Source: Myxococcales bacterium (GTDB lineage: Bacteria; Myxococcota_A; Polyangia; Haliangiales; Haliangiaceae). From it: 64,000 bases of DNA. Below are positions 1 to 9,000 of the stretch, in pieces. Numbering within the stretch: the stretch's first letter is position 1; each line of letters opens with the position of its first letter. The notes under the pieces were generated by a model. The model did no database searches, was not told where the DNA came from, and saw nothing but the letters and a program-made list of their open reading frames with translations. The DNA is taken from positions 830,867-894,866 of the forward strand of contig JADJUW010000002.1 of the NCBI GenBank assembly GCA_016716835.1, written 5' to 3'. Position numbers and translations under genes: made by a program.

Positions 1-1
1 G

Positions 2-1012
2 CGCAGCGTCGGCATCTCGAAGATTTTGGCAAGCGATGGCGCGTCGCTGCCTGAGTCGTTTGGCTACTTTCCTGAGCCGTGGGGCATCGTGCCCAAGGGG
101 ATGGACGAGGCGGGCATGCTGGTGCGCGCTGTGCCTGCCGACATTGCGTCAGGGCGTACCCGTTTGGTGCCGCTGTTTTCGCTTTACGCCGAACCCAAGG
201 ACGGCGCTGAGCCGCTGCTTAGGGGCATGATCAAGCGTTCCGGCCTGGCGCCCGACGTCTTTATCAAGGCCAAGATCTTGCGCCCGTTTGCGCGCCAATG
301 GGCACAGCTGGTGTTTGAACACGGCATCACCTCAGAGCCGCACGCGCAAAACGTGCTGATGGAAATAGGCGAGGACGGCCAACCCACGGGACGGTTCATG
401 CATCGCGACTTTGGCGGTTTTGCGGCAGATCTGGACTATCGCGCGTCGCTCGGCATGGCCGAGGTGGCCGATTTGCCGGTGCTAACAACGGTCGCCCAAG
501 ATTATCGCGCCGAGCGCACGCGCGGCGACCTAGGCAATCTCGAGCGCTATTTTGCGCAGGGCTTTGTCTACAATATCGATGTCGCCCTGAGGCGGTGGGG
601 CCTAGATGGCGGGGCGGGTCGCAGGGGCCTGACGCGATGGTTCTCGCAGATGGTCGCGACAATTGGCAATGACAACGCTGCCCTGCCGCAGACCGCGATG
701 AAGATGTTAGAAGCCGTGACCGACGAAGAATTTTCTAGCGTGCTTGAGACGCCCGTTGAGATTCCTCGCTTCTTGCACCTCGCGCATCATACCGGCGAGT
801 TAAGGTCGGTGGCGATCTCCAAGCGCACGGTGTTGCAGGCGCGACGCGCCCGTCGCATGCAGCTGGCGGGGCAGGTGGTCCTACCGGTGGATCGACCAGG
901 CACGTCAAGTACGCTGCCGCGACTCGATCGGCGCCTGACCGTCGACGCCGCCGCGAACCAAACGGTGACTCCGCGCAAGGCCCGCGCGCGCGCGGCACGA
1001 CGCGGACGCTAA
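2..1012 (+). CDS. IucA/IucC-family siderophore synthetase-like protein, C-terminal part (5' truncated by window edge)
   Basis: The frame is open from the first bases, so the gene starts outside the window; a TTG at 26 is available but is not needed. IucA/IucC enzymes are NRPS-independent ligases that condense a carboxylic acid with an amine or alcohol during siderophore assembly. The visible part carries the motif EPHAQNVLMEIGEDG, followed about ten residues later by HRDFGG. This corresponds to the family's conserved E-x-H-x-Q-N and downstream R-D-x-x-G segment in the C-terminal (FhuF-like) half. Only about 337 residues are seen, against nearly 600 for complete family members. The last 60 residues are Arg/Ala-rich and look unlike the enzyme core. 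Substrates cannot be inferred. Family call fairly sure, exact product unknown. Confidence 0.7.
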   Translation, partial: RSVGISKILASDGASLPESFGYFPEPWGIVPKGMDEAGMLVRAVPADIASGRTRLVPLFSLYAEPKDGAEPLLRGMIKRSGLAPDVFIKAKILRPFARQWAQLVFEHGITSEPHAQNVLMEIGEDGQPTGRFMHRDFGGFAADLDYRASLGMAEVADLPVLTTVAQDYRAERTRGDLGNLERYFAQGFVYNIDVALRRWGLDGGAGRRGLTRWFSQMVATIGNDNAALPQTAMKMLEAVTDEEFSSVLETPVEIPRFLHLAHHTGELRSVAISKRTVLQARRARRMQLAGQVVLPVDRPGTSSTLPRLDRRLTVDAAANQTVTPRKARARAARRGR

Positions 1013-1024
1013 TTCACTAGTTCG

Positions 1025-1774
1025 CTAGTTCACAAGGTCGACAGGCAAGGACGCCAGGCGCAAGACCAACTGCGCCTGCACGACGACTTCGCCGTGCAAG
1101 AACCCCTCACGCGCGATGGCCTCAATGTCGTGGCGAGGCAAGGTCGCGACGAGCCGGATCGCGAGGCTAACGTCGGTGGCTGGATTACACACCAGCGCGA
1201 AGCGTACGTGTGGGGCGGCGAGCCAGCGCGGGTGGCGCGCGATGGCCCGCAGCGCCGAGGGCAAGCCAGGTCGGTGGGCCGCAATGCGGATGACATCGCG
1301 TTCGGTCAGGTGCGGATTGCCGAGCAAGATTTCGACGACGTCAGGGTTTGGATCGCGCGACAGCAAGGAAATCGTGTCGCGGTCGCGCGTGCGCGCAAGG
1401 GACTTTCGCTCACCGAGAGTTAGCGGCCTGCCGTTAGGACGCAGCGCGCGCTCGGGGTTTGTCGGCATGTCGGTGCTTGCCGTGAGGTGGAGCAACATGC
1501 GGGCGACCGCATCTAGGCTTTCGGCCCGACTGGCGCGATACAGCGCCTCAATTGTTAAGTAGTTGAATTTGTTAGTCCCTAACGCCATGATGATGGCGAG
1601 CAAAGCCGCCTGCGATTTGGCGTCGCGGTCGCCGACGCTGCTCCGAATGGCCTCTGCAATTGTGCCGGCCGCCTCGGTCGGCCGCATCGTGGCGAGCTCC
1701 TGGGCGACCAAGTGCGCACGCATACTTGCGTCAGAAATCGCGACGACCTTGGCGATAAATCCTGGCGCAAGCAC
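1025..1774 (-). CDS. Helical-repeat (HEAT/ARM-like) protein of unknown function
   Basis: A 249-residue soluble protein with no signal peptide or membrane segment. It is almost wholly helical and contains degenerate repeats of about 23-30 residues with recurring D/NP-x-V and N-P-x-L/T elements (for example RDPNPDVVEILLGNPHL, and later VCNPATDVSLAIRL). This pattern is usual for HEAT or leucine-rich-variant solenoids that act as protein-binding scaffolds. It is divergent from phaR, with about 100 bp between the two starts, and convergent with the IucA/IucC-like gene 12 bp away. No catalytic motif is recognisable. The function is unknown; the solenoid call comes from the repeat pattern only. Confidence 0.65.
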   Translation of the reverse strand: MLAPGFIAKVVAISDASMRAHLVAQELATMRPTEAAGTIAEAIRSSVGDRDAKSQAALLAIIMALGTNKFNYLTIEALYRASRAESLDAVARMLLHLTASTDMPTNPERALRPNGRPLTLGERKSLARTRDRDTISLLSRDPNPDVVEILLGNPHLTERDVIRIAAHRPGLPSALRAIARHPRWLAAPHVRFALVCNPATDVSLAIRLVATLPRHDIEAIAREGFLHGEVVVQAQLVLRLASLPVDLVN

Positions 1775-1871
1775 GCTTAATCATAGCCTAAAATGGGCTC
1801 CAAAGGGAATCGTTGCTCCTTTGCCGCAGTGCGTGATAGGGTCCGCCGCTCCTGTTCCCCCGAGGTTTGTT

Positions 1872-2486
1872 ATGTCCGAAGCACGAGTGATTAAGCGCTA
1901 CGCCAACCGCAAGCTCTATGACACGCAGCACAGCCGCTACGTGACGCTCGAACAAATCTCCGAAATGATCCGGGCCGGCGAGGACGTACAGATCGTAGAC
2001 AACAAATCCAAGGAAGATTTGACGACCGTCACGCTCGCCCAAATCATCTTTGAAGAGGAAAAAAAGCGCAGTTTCATGCCGCTGGGCGCCATGCGGACCA
2101 TCATCCAAAATGGCGGCGACTGGATCGCCGAGGCGCAGCGCCGCGTGCAGGGCCTGTGGCCATATAACAAGCGCCGCGAAGACGGTAGCGAGGGCTTTGA
2201 CGCGGCAACCGAAGGTGCCGCAAATGGTGAAGCAGCTACGGCCGAGGTGTCGAGCGAAGAGGCCAAGGCGCGAGGCCTCGCGGCGTTGCGCGAGTGGGCC
2301 GAACACAGCCGGGGCGCGCTGACCGAATGGCAGGCGCGCATGGATGAGCGAATTCGCACCGCCATTGGCGGCATCTCGCCGCTGACGGCCCTCAATAAGG
2401 ATGTCAAGATTCTGCAAGATCGGATCGCCGAGCTCGAACAAAAACTTAAGCAGCTCGCGGACGAAAACGATCACAGCGCGCCGTAG
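1872..2486 (+). CDS. phaR: PhaR-type polyhydroxyalkanoate synthesis regulator
   Basis: A 204-residue protein starting at ATG 1872 (MSEARVIKRYANRKLYDT). Its first 60 residues match the PHB/PHA accumulation regulator DNA-binding domain, including the family hallmark KRYxNRKLYDTxxSxYVTL. The second PHB_acc segment follows (residues about 65-105, with FMPLGAMRTIIQNGGDW), and the C-terminus is an acidic, charged coiled coil (residues 150-204). PhaR proteins repress phasin and PHA-metabolism genes and also bind PHA granules. No phaC, phaP or phaZ is nearby, so the regulator is isolated here. The frame is open far upstream, but those residues have no family similarity and lie antisense to the neighbouring gene, so the internal ATG was chosen. 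Confidence 0.9.
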   Translation: MSEARVIKRYANRKLYDTQHSRYVTLEQISEMIRAGEDVQIVDNKSKEDLTTVTLAQIIFEEEKKRSFMPLGAMRTIIQNGGDWIAEAQRRVQGLWPYNKRREDGSEGFDAATEGAANGEAATAEVSSEEAKARGLAALREWAEHSRGALTEWQARMDERIRTAIGGISPLTALNKDVKILQDRIAELEQKLKQLADENDHSAP

Positions 2487-2568
2487 GTAAAACCAGTTTT
2501 CTAGATTGGAAACGGCGGCACCACGATTGTCCTCGCCGCGGCGGGGCGCGATATGTCATACATGGCGC

Positions 2569-2973
2569 ATGAAAAGTATTTCACTAGTAATTGCCGCGGT
2601 GGGTTTGCTTGCGAGCTGCCACACCGAGGACACCCATTGCCACGCTGACGATTGCAACCCAGAGCCGCCACCGCCACCACCTCCCACGGGTGGCGACGTC
2701 GAAGTGGTCGATTGCGCGGGCGCCACGCTGGCGGCGACGATTACGACGGATGGCTTTAATTTTAGCCCCGATGCGGCGACGATCGCCGTGGATGACATTG
2801 TGAAGTTCGAAATCGGCGGTGGTCACGATGCGCAGTCAGGGACGCCCGGCACGCCGTCTGATGCCTTTGATGTCGGCTTTGGCGATACCGTGTGCCTCAA
2901 GTTTACGGTGGCTGGGGAATTTCCGTTTTACTGCACGCCGCACGAATTCACGGGCTTGATCACGGTGCAGTAG
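2569..2973 (+). CDS. Cupredoxin (plastocyanin/pseudoazurin-like) lipoprotein with Leu at the axial copper position
   Basis: A 134-residue protein starting at ATG 2569. It has a lysine-led signal peptide and a lipobox ending LLAS-C17, so it is a predicted membrane-anchored periplasmic lipoprotein. A Pro-run linker (about residues 31-39) leads to a cupredoxin domain. Predicted type-1 copper ligands are His86, Cys122 and His125 in the motif YCTPHEFTGL. In pseudoazurin and plastocyanin the axial Met lies eight residues after the ligand Cys; here that position is Leu130. A Leu axial position is known from some high-potential copper proteins such as certain laccases. Blue copper proteins carry single electrons. 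The gene overlaps the convergent nadE by 14 bp. Copper binding and potential are inferred. Confidence 0.85.
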   Translation: MKSISLVIAAVGLLASCHTEDTHCHADDCNPEPPPPPPPTGGDVEVVDCAGATLAATITTDGFNFSPDAATIAVDDIVKFEIGGGHDAQSGTPGTPSDAFDVGFGDTVCLKFTVAGEFPFYCTPHEFTGLITVQ

Positions 2974-4954
2974 CTAGCTCGGCCAGCTCGCTGGCGAAGC
3001 CACCCGAGAGAATTGGAAACCGACACCACGAGCGCGGGTCGACGTTGCGATCGTCGAGGTGAAATGACGGCGCCATGCGCTCGCGCTTCCATTGGTTGCG
3101 CGCCCACAGCGTGAAAAAGCGCGTGATCCAGGCGACGAGGTCGGCTTGGCGATGAGATGGGAATTGAGGTGCCAGCAGCGTCAACACCTCGCGCGGCGCG
3201 TACTTGTCGCGAATAGCGAGATCCTCGATGGCTTCGAGCACGTCGTACGGCATGAGGTCGGCCTCATCGGTTTGCGTCGCCGCGGCAGGGCGAAGCTCGG
3301 CGGTGGGCGCCTGGCGATTGATGTGCGAGAGCGCGGGCAAGCTGGTCAGGCCTAGTGGCGCGTCGTGTTCGCGCCAGCGCAAATACTCGCGCAGATACGA
3401 CTTGTCAATCCCGCCCAGCGGCGCCAGGCCGCCCGCCATGTCGCCGTCCATGGTGGCATAGCCAACCGCGGCCTCGGAGCGATTGGACGTCGTGATGAGG
3501 ATCGCGCCGGCCAGGTTGGCGAGCATCCACACCGAGGGCGCGCGGACGCGGGCCTGGATATTCTGCAGCGCGATGTCGTCGCGTGCCCAGGTAAGTTGGC
3601 GATCGAGCGCAGTCGCGATGATTGTCCGGTATTCGGACACAAGGTGTTCGACATTCAGTTCGAGATAGGTGGCGCCGACGGCGTGGGCGATGGCCTCGGC
3701 CGCGGCGCGCGTGGTTTCCGATGAGTTGGCGGTTGCCTGGTAGGCACAGGTGAGGGCGGCGCTGGTGGCGGCTTGGACGTCGCCGCGCGCGAGCTGGCCG
3801 CTAAGCGCGGGGGCGTGCGCCACCGCGGCGGCGGCTGCTGCCGCTCCAAGGTCGGCATGCGCGAGCGCCAGTGCAGAGTGGACCATGGCTGCGCACGTCG
3901 CCGAATCGGCGCCACCTGAAAGTGAAATCACGTAGCCGCCCGCGCGGCTCTTGCGAAGGTAGTCCCACAGGCCAAGTGACACCGCGCGCGTGAATTCTTC
4001 GTGCTTAAGGTGCACGCTTTGCTCCCAGCTTGCCGCTGCGGGCGATGCGTTCGCGGTGGGCGTGGCGGCATGCGGCCATGCAAAGGGCACGGTGATCGTG
4101 CCGGCATCAAGGTCGTGCCGCGAACGAGAGCTTGGCCGCCGCGCTTCGTCGCGGCGCAGGCCGTCGATATCGATGATGGCGCTGGTGAGCTCGAGCGGGC
4201 GAAACGTCAGGCGTGGCCCAACGGCTTGCAGCGCGCCGCCGGTGGCGATCATGCAGCCGCCATCGTAGATCACGCGGCCGGCTTCATTGCCCAGGAGATT
4301 GGCGTAGACGTACGCGACGCCAAACGCGCGCGAGCCCTCGCAGACAAACTGCTGGCGCACGGCGAATTTTCCAAATGCAAAATGGCTCGCGGACGGGTTT
4401 AGTATGACGTCGGCGCCACGCATGGCCAACCCCGCGCCGGGGCGTGCGGCCACCCAGGCGTCTTCGCAGATTTCAAAGCCGATCGAAACGCCACCGATAT
4501 CAAAGAGGAGATCGCCAATCGGCAGTTGGGTGCCGTGGACATCGATGGTGTCGCGCTGACCGGCCGGCCACGGCTTAAACCAGCGCGGCTCATAGTGAAT
4601 GCCGTCGCCGGCGAGGTTTTGCTTGGCGACCAGGCCAACCAGACGGCCATCGACGAGCAGGGCCGCACAGTTATACAGCGCCTTTTGACAATAGACCGGC
4701 AGGCCGACCGCGACCACCATGCCGACCGTGCTCGGCGCCAAGTCAACGACCATCTGCAGCGCGCGCTGCGCAACCGCGGGCGAGCCAAAGGCATCTTCGC
4801 AGCCGTAGCCGGTAATCGCCAGCTCCGGCAGGCACAGCAGCGCCACGCCTTGCCGCCGTGCCTCCGCGACGGCCTGCTCAATGCGCGCTAGGTTGCCTTG
4901 CCAATCCAAGGGAGTCTGATTTAGGGCCGCCGCCCCAACGCGCAACAGTTGCAT
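2960..4954 (-). CDS. nadE: Glutamine-dependent NAD+ synthetase
   Basis: A 664-residue two-domain enzyme that makes NAD+ from nicotinic acid adenine dinucleotide, ATP and glutamine. The N-terminal nitrilase-type glutaminase domain shows the catalytic triad Glu44 (LPELAITGYG), Lys111 (VAKQNL) and Cys163 (FEICEDAW). The C-terminal synthetase domain carries the PP-loop SGGADS at residues 346-351 and the later TSNRSEAAVGY and PTAELRP blocks of the family. Length is normal for the glutamine-dependent class. It lies 13 bp downstream of the PRPP-synthetase-like gene on the same strand, so the two are probably co-transcribed; PRPP feeds the preceding pyridine phosphoribosyl step of NAD synthesis. Identification is secure. 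Confidence 0.96.
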   Translation of the reverse strand: MQLLRVGAAALNQTPLDWQGNLARIEQAVAEARRQGVALLCLPELAITGYGCEDAFGSPAVAQRALQMVVDLAPSTVGMVVAVGLPVYCQKALYNCAALLVDGRLVGLVAKQNLAGDGIHYEPRWFKPWPAGQRDTIDVHGTQLPIGDLLFDIGGVSIGFEICEDAWVAARPGAGLAMRGADVILNPSASHFAFGKFAVRQQFVCEGSRAFGVAYVYANLLGNEAGRVIYDGGCMIATGGALQAVGPRLTFRPLELTSAIIDIDGLRRDEARRPSSRSRHDLDAGTITVPFAWPHAATPTANASPAAASWEQSVHLKHEEFTRAVSLGLWDYLRKSRAGGYVISLSGGADSATCAAMVHSALALAHADLGAAAAAAAVAHAPALSGQLARGDVQAATSAALTCAYQATANSSETTRAAAEAIAHAVGATYLELNVEHLVSEYRTIIATALDRQLTWARDDIALQNIQARVRAPSVWMLANLAGAILITTSNRSEAAVGYATMDGDMAGGLAPLGGIDKSYLREYLRWREHDAPLGLTSLPALSHINRQAPTAELRPAAATQTDEADLMPYDVLEAIEDLAIRDKYAPREVLTLLAPQFPSHRQADLVAWITRFFTLWARNQWKRERMAPSFHLDDRNVDPRSWCRFPILSGGFASELAELATAP

Positions 4955-4967
4955 GTGTGCCGGGAAT

Positions 4968-5924
4968 CTAGCGGTTTTCTAGCAGATGGGCAGCAAGCAC
5001 CGGCGCAATGCTGCGCACCGCGAGCCCGCGCGCCGCCAGCCCCTGCGCGCTTGGGTGGCTATTGGTCGCGATGATGGTGCCAAATAGGCCGCTGCCGGTA
5101 AGCCGCTCAAACGCCTCGCCGGGAAACACGCCGTGAGTGGTGATGGCGTCGATGCGCGCCGCGCCGGCATGTTGATAGGCGCGTGCGGCACCTAGCAGCG
5201 AGCCGCCGGTGCGAATCATGTCGTCGTAAATGATCACGTGCTTGCCGCTCACCGAGGCGCTGACGCCGGTGACCTCAGTCGCATCGCCACTGGTGCGGCG
5301 CTTGTAAACAAACGCGGCGGGGACGCCGAGATCGTTCGCGAGCGACTCGACCCATTTCGCGCGGCCGGCATCGGTGCAGGCAAACACCAGCGAGGCGACG
5401 CCATCGCCGGCGAGCTCGCGCGCGGCGGCCAAGATGACCGGCTTGGCATAGATGTGCACCGGCCGGATGCCGCCTTCAAAGTAATGCGTGATGCCCTCGG
5501 TGTGGAGATCGAGCAAGAATACTTGGAGCCCGCGGGCGGCGGCGGGGATGGATGACAGCAGGCGCGCGCGATTTTTTGCGGTCACGACCTCGCCGCTCTG
5601 CGAGGCGCGCTCCATGGTGGCGTGGCCAAAATACGGGATGACCAGCGACAACCGCGCGGCCCCGTAGTGCGAGAGGGCGCAGGCGAGGTCGTAGAGCTCA
5701 AGCGTGCCCGCGTCATCGACGGTGCCGCCAAGGAGGATGCATTCGCGATCGGCAGGGGAGGTGAGGAGGCGTTGGTAGCGCTCGCCATCGGGAAAGACGC
5801 GGCGATCAACTTCGCCGGCATCCCATTGCGTTAGCGCGCACAGCTCGCGGCACAAGGGCTCATAAGCCGCGGTGCAAAACACCAGTGGGGCAGGGTTTAA
5901 ACCGGACGGTGCCGATGGCGACAT
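4968..5924 (-). CDS. Ribose-phosphate diphosphokinase (PRPP synthetase)-like protein
   Basis: A 318-residue protein of PRPP-synthetase length, started at ATG 5924. Family features include the N-terminal FPDGERY segment, LLDLHTEGITHYF in place of the usual DLHxxQIQxFF catalytic region, and a PRPP-binding loop YDDMIRTGGSLLGAA, where classical enzymes have VDDxIDTAGT. It is therefore a divergent class; the loop still has the paired Asp residues and the T-G-G-S phosphate-binding turn. Classical enzymes transfer pyrophosphate from ATP to ribose 5-phosphate. The gene directly precedes nadE (13 bp), which suggests PRPP supply for NAD synthesis. The frame is open upstream for another 180 codons, but that part lies antisense to the alpha-2-macroglobulin gene and has no family similarity. 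Activity is inferred. Confidence 0.85.
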   Translation of the reverse strand: MSPSAPSGLNPAPLVFCTAAYEPLCRELCALTQWDAGEVDRRVFPDGERYQRLLTSPADRECILLGGTVDDAGTLELYDLACALSHYGAARLSLVIPYFGHATMERASQSGEVVTAKNRARLLSSIPAAARGLQVFLLDLHTEGITHYFEGGIRPVHIYAKPVILAAARELAGDGVASLVFACTDAGRAKWVESLANDLGVPAAFVYKRRTSGDATEVTGVSASVSGKHVIIYDDMIRTGGSLLGAARAYQHAGAARIDAITTHGVFPGEAFERLTGSGLFGTIIATNSHPSAQGLAARGLAVRSIAPVLAAHLLENR

Positions 5925-6036
5925 AGGCGATAGTTGCACCGTGGGCGTCGCTGGGGCAAGGCACGGCCTAGGCCAATAAAGGGCCGCGAGCGTGAAACCA
6001 ACGCGTGGGCGCGGTGTCATACTGCTCAAGGTGTCC

Positions 6037-9000
6037 ATGACAAAATCGCTAGCGGCCCGCGGGGTATCTTCCGTCGCCATCATTGTTGCCGGCTTGGTCG
6101 CCACCCTGGTCGCCGCCTGTCGCGCACCCGCCGTGCCTGAAAGGCAACCGGCTGCCGCCGTCGCAAGCACGCCGCCGGCAGCCCCACGACCCGAGGTGGC
6201 GCTGGGCCTTACGGCGACGTTTGAGTTGGCCTTGGCCGCGAAGGCGTCGACGTCGAGCGAAGGCGCGGTCGACGTCGCGACGCTGCCTCCAGGCGACGCG
6301 ATCGCGCTGCTGGCAACGTTGCCGGCGTTGCCCAACGTTGCGCCAACCGCGCCAACGTTGCGCCGAGGCGCGCCGCCCCCTCCCAAAACCGGCGGCACGC
6401 TTGAGATTCCCTTGCTTGCGCGTTCGGCGGCGCTTGGTGCGAACGCACTACCTGCGGTTTTGCCGCCCATGCCGCTGCCTCCGCCTAAAATTTGGCCGCA
6501 GGGAGAAACGGAGGCTGTCGAGATGGTGCGTGTCGAATTTTCGCGCCCCGTCGTGCCGCTTGCTCAGCTGCGGGGCGCGCCGGCCGTTGCGGAACTCACG
6601 CCGCCGGTGGCAGGTGCGTGGCGTTGGCAAGACACGCAGACGCTGGTCTTTGAACCCAGCGGAAAACTTCCGCAAGCAACCTCGTACGAGGTGCGCGTAC
6701 CCGCGGGGCTGGCGGCGGTCGACGGCGGCGTGTTGGCAAGCGACGCGACGGGCGCGTTTCGCACCCCTGCGGTGGCGCTCGACGCGGTCTGGCCGAGCGA
6801 GACCAAGGTGCTGCCGTCCAGCCCTATTGTGCTCGCATTTAATCAGGCGGTTGATCCCGCGCGCATGCTTGCGTCGCTGCGCGCGAGCCATAACGTCGAA
6901 TTGCGTGTCGTGACGCTCGGCGAGGCCATGACGCATTGGCGTCGCAATCCGTCAATCGATCTCGATGAGTTGGCGTCGCAAGGGCTGGCCGATGATGACG
7001 CTCGCAACGTGTTGGTGGTGGCGCCCACCACGGCGTGGCCCGTTGGCAAGACCGTGACGATTGAGCTGGCGGCGGGCGCGGCGTCGGCCGAGGGGCCGCG
7101 CGTCGCGATGTCGGCCATGAAGAAAACGTTTCAAACTGCGCCGCGGTTTTTTGTGCAGGGGGTTGTGTGCGGCGACGAGCGTTATGAGACAGACGATGAA
7201 GACATGCCGCGGGCGCCGGGGCCCGGCGTGCCGTCGTGCCTGGCTGGTGATGGCGTCGCGTTGAGATTTTCCAATCCCTTGCGGCAGCCGGCGTGGGACG
7301 GAGCGCCACAGCCTGCGGCGTATCGGTTTGATCCACGGTGGATCCAAATTGCGACGCGCAGCGCCGCAGATGGTGACGAAGCGTGGCAGATGCCGCACGA
7401 TGTCGACCTCTGGAGCAACGACGCATCGATCGATGTGACCTTGGCGCCAAGGGCGGACCATGCGATCGCGGTCTCGACCGACGTGCAAGATATCTTTGGG
7501 CAAACCTTGGCCGCGCCCGCGACAGCTACCTTCCGCGTCAAGTCGGCCCCCGTCGTTGTTGAGCCTGCGGTGAGCGCCAACACGGGGCTGTATCAGCTCG
7601 ACCCCGGCTACATGCATCCCCACTGGGCGGTCACCGCCGAGCACGTCGCGAGCGTGAAAATTACGCTGTATCGCGTCGATCCGTCGATGTATGAGGCATA
7701 TGAAACGTGGGCGGCGGAGCGCGCTCGCAAGGGCGGTAAGCCTGGCGCGGTGCCAGGGGTGCGCGTCAGCGAAAAAACTTATGCGGTGGGCGCAGGACGC
7801 GGGAAAACCGTGCGCGAAGACTTGCTGGGGGCATTGTCTAAGTCGCGCACCGGCCATGTCATCGCGATTGCCGAAGCTAAGCCGCTCCCGGGCAAGGCGG
7901 CGGTGCCGGCGCAAATCGCCTGGATCGCCGTCAGCAGGCTAACCATGGCGACGCGCATCGACGGCCAGAGGGCGAGCGTGTTCGTAAGCGACGCAATCGG
8001 GGGCGCCGCCGTGGGCGGGGCCGCCGTTGTGCTTAGCGCGGACGGCGAGCGGCAGCAGGCGCAAACCGATGGCGACGGCCAAGCGGTGGTGTCTCTGCTG
8101 GGCGGCAAGCGCAACACCAAGGCCATGCTGCGGGTGACCACGGCGACCGACGACATGTTTGTCTTGTTATGGAATCGATGGCAGCTTGCCGGCAAAGGCG
8201 CGGCCCTGCTGTGGCATGTCGAGGACGATCGCGGCATGTATCAACCAGGCGAGCGCATCGCGGTCAAAGGATTTGTCCGGAAATCGGACAATGGGCCCAA
8301 TCCGCCGCTGCTGCTGCCAAAGGGTGCGATCGCCTATCAAGCCTATGATGCGCGCGGCACACGCTTCGCATCGGGCCAGGCGGCGCTCTCGCCGCGTGGC
8401 GGGTTTCACGCCACCATCGAGGTGCCCGAGACCGTGGCGCTTGGCTTTGGCCGCATCGAGTTCAAAGATGAAGGCGACACCGGCGCTACGCTGCGCCATC
8501 CCTTGCGCCTGATGGAGTTTGCGCGACCCGCATTCGAGGTCGACGTGACGGCCGACGTGCTCGGTGGTGGCGCGCCGGTGATTATGGGTGAGCAGCTGAC
8601 GGCGGCCGTGCAGGCCAGGTACTACGGCGGCGGCGCGATGGTGGGCGCTGGCGTGCGTTGGCGGGCAGAGGTCGAGTTGGCGCCGTATACGCCACCGGGC
8701 TGGGATGACTTTGAATTTGGCGATCAATTGGACGCTATGCGCTTTGGCCGCGATCGCGTCGAGACGCTGAGTACGACCATTTCGGACCACGGCGGGAGTG
8801 AGGTGCAGCTTGCGCTTGGTGGCTGGAACTTGGCCACCCCGGCCGTCGTTACGCTGGAGGCAACCGTCACCGATGTCGACCGCACAAACGTGCGCGCCGC
8901 GGCCTCGCCGGTGCTAGTGCATCCAGCCTCGCGTTATGTTGGCATCAAGGCGGGACGGCTAGTGACGTCGCGGCAGGCAGGCCACACCTCGCGCGTGCCG

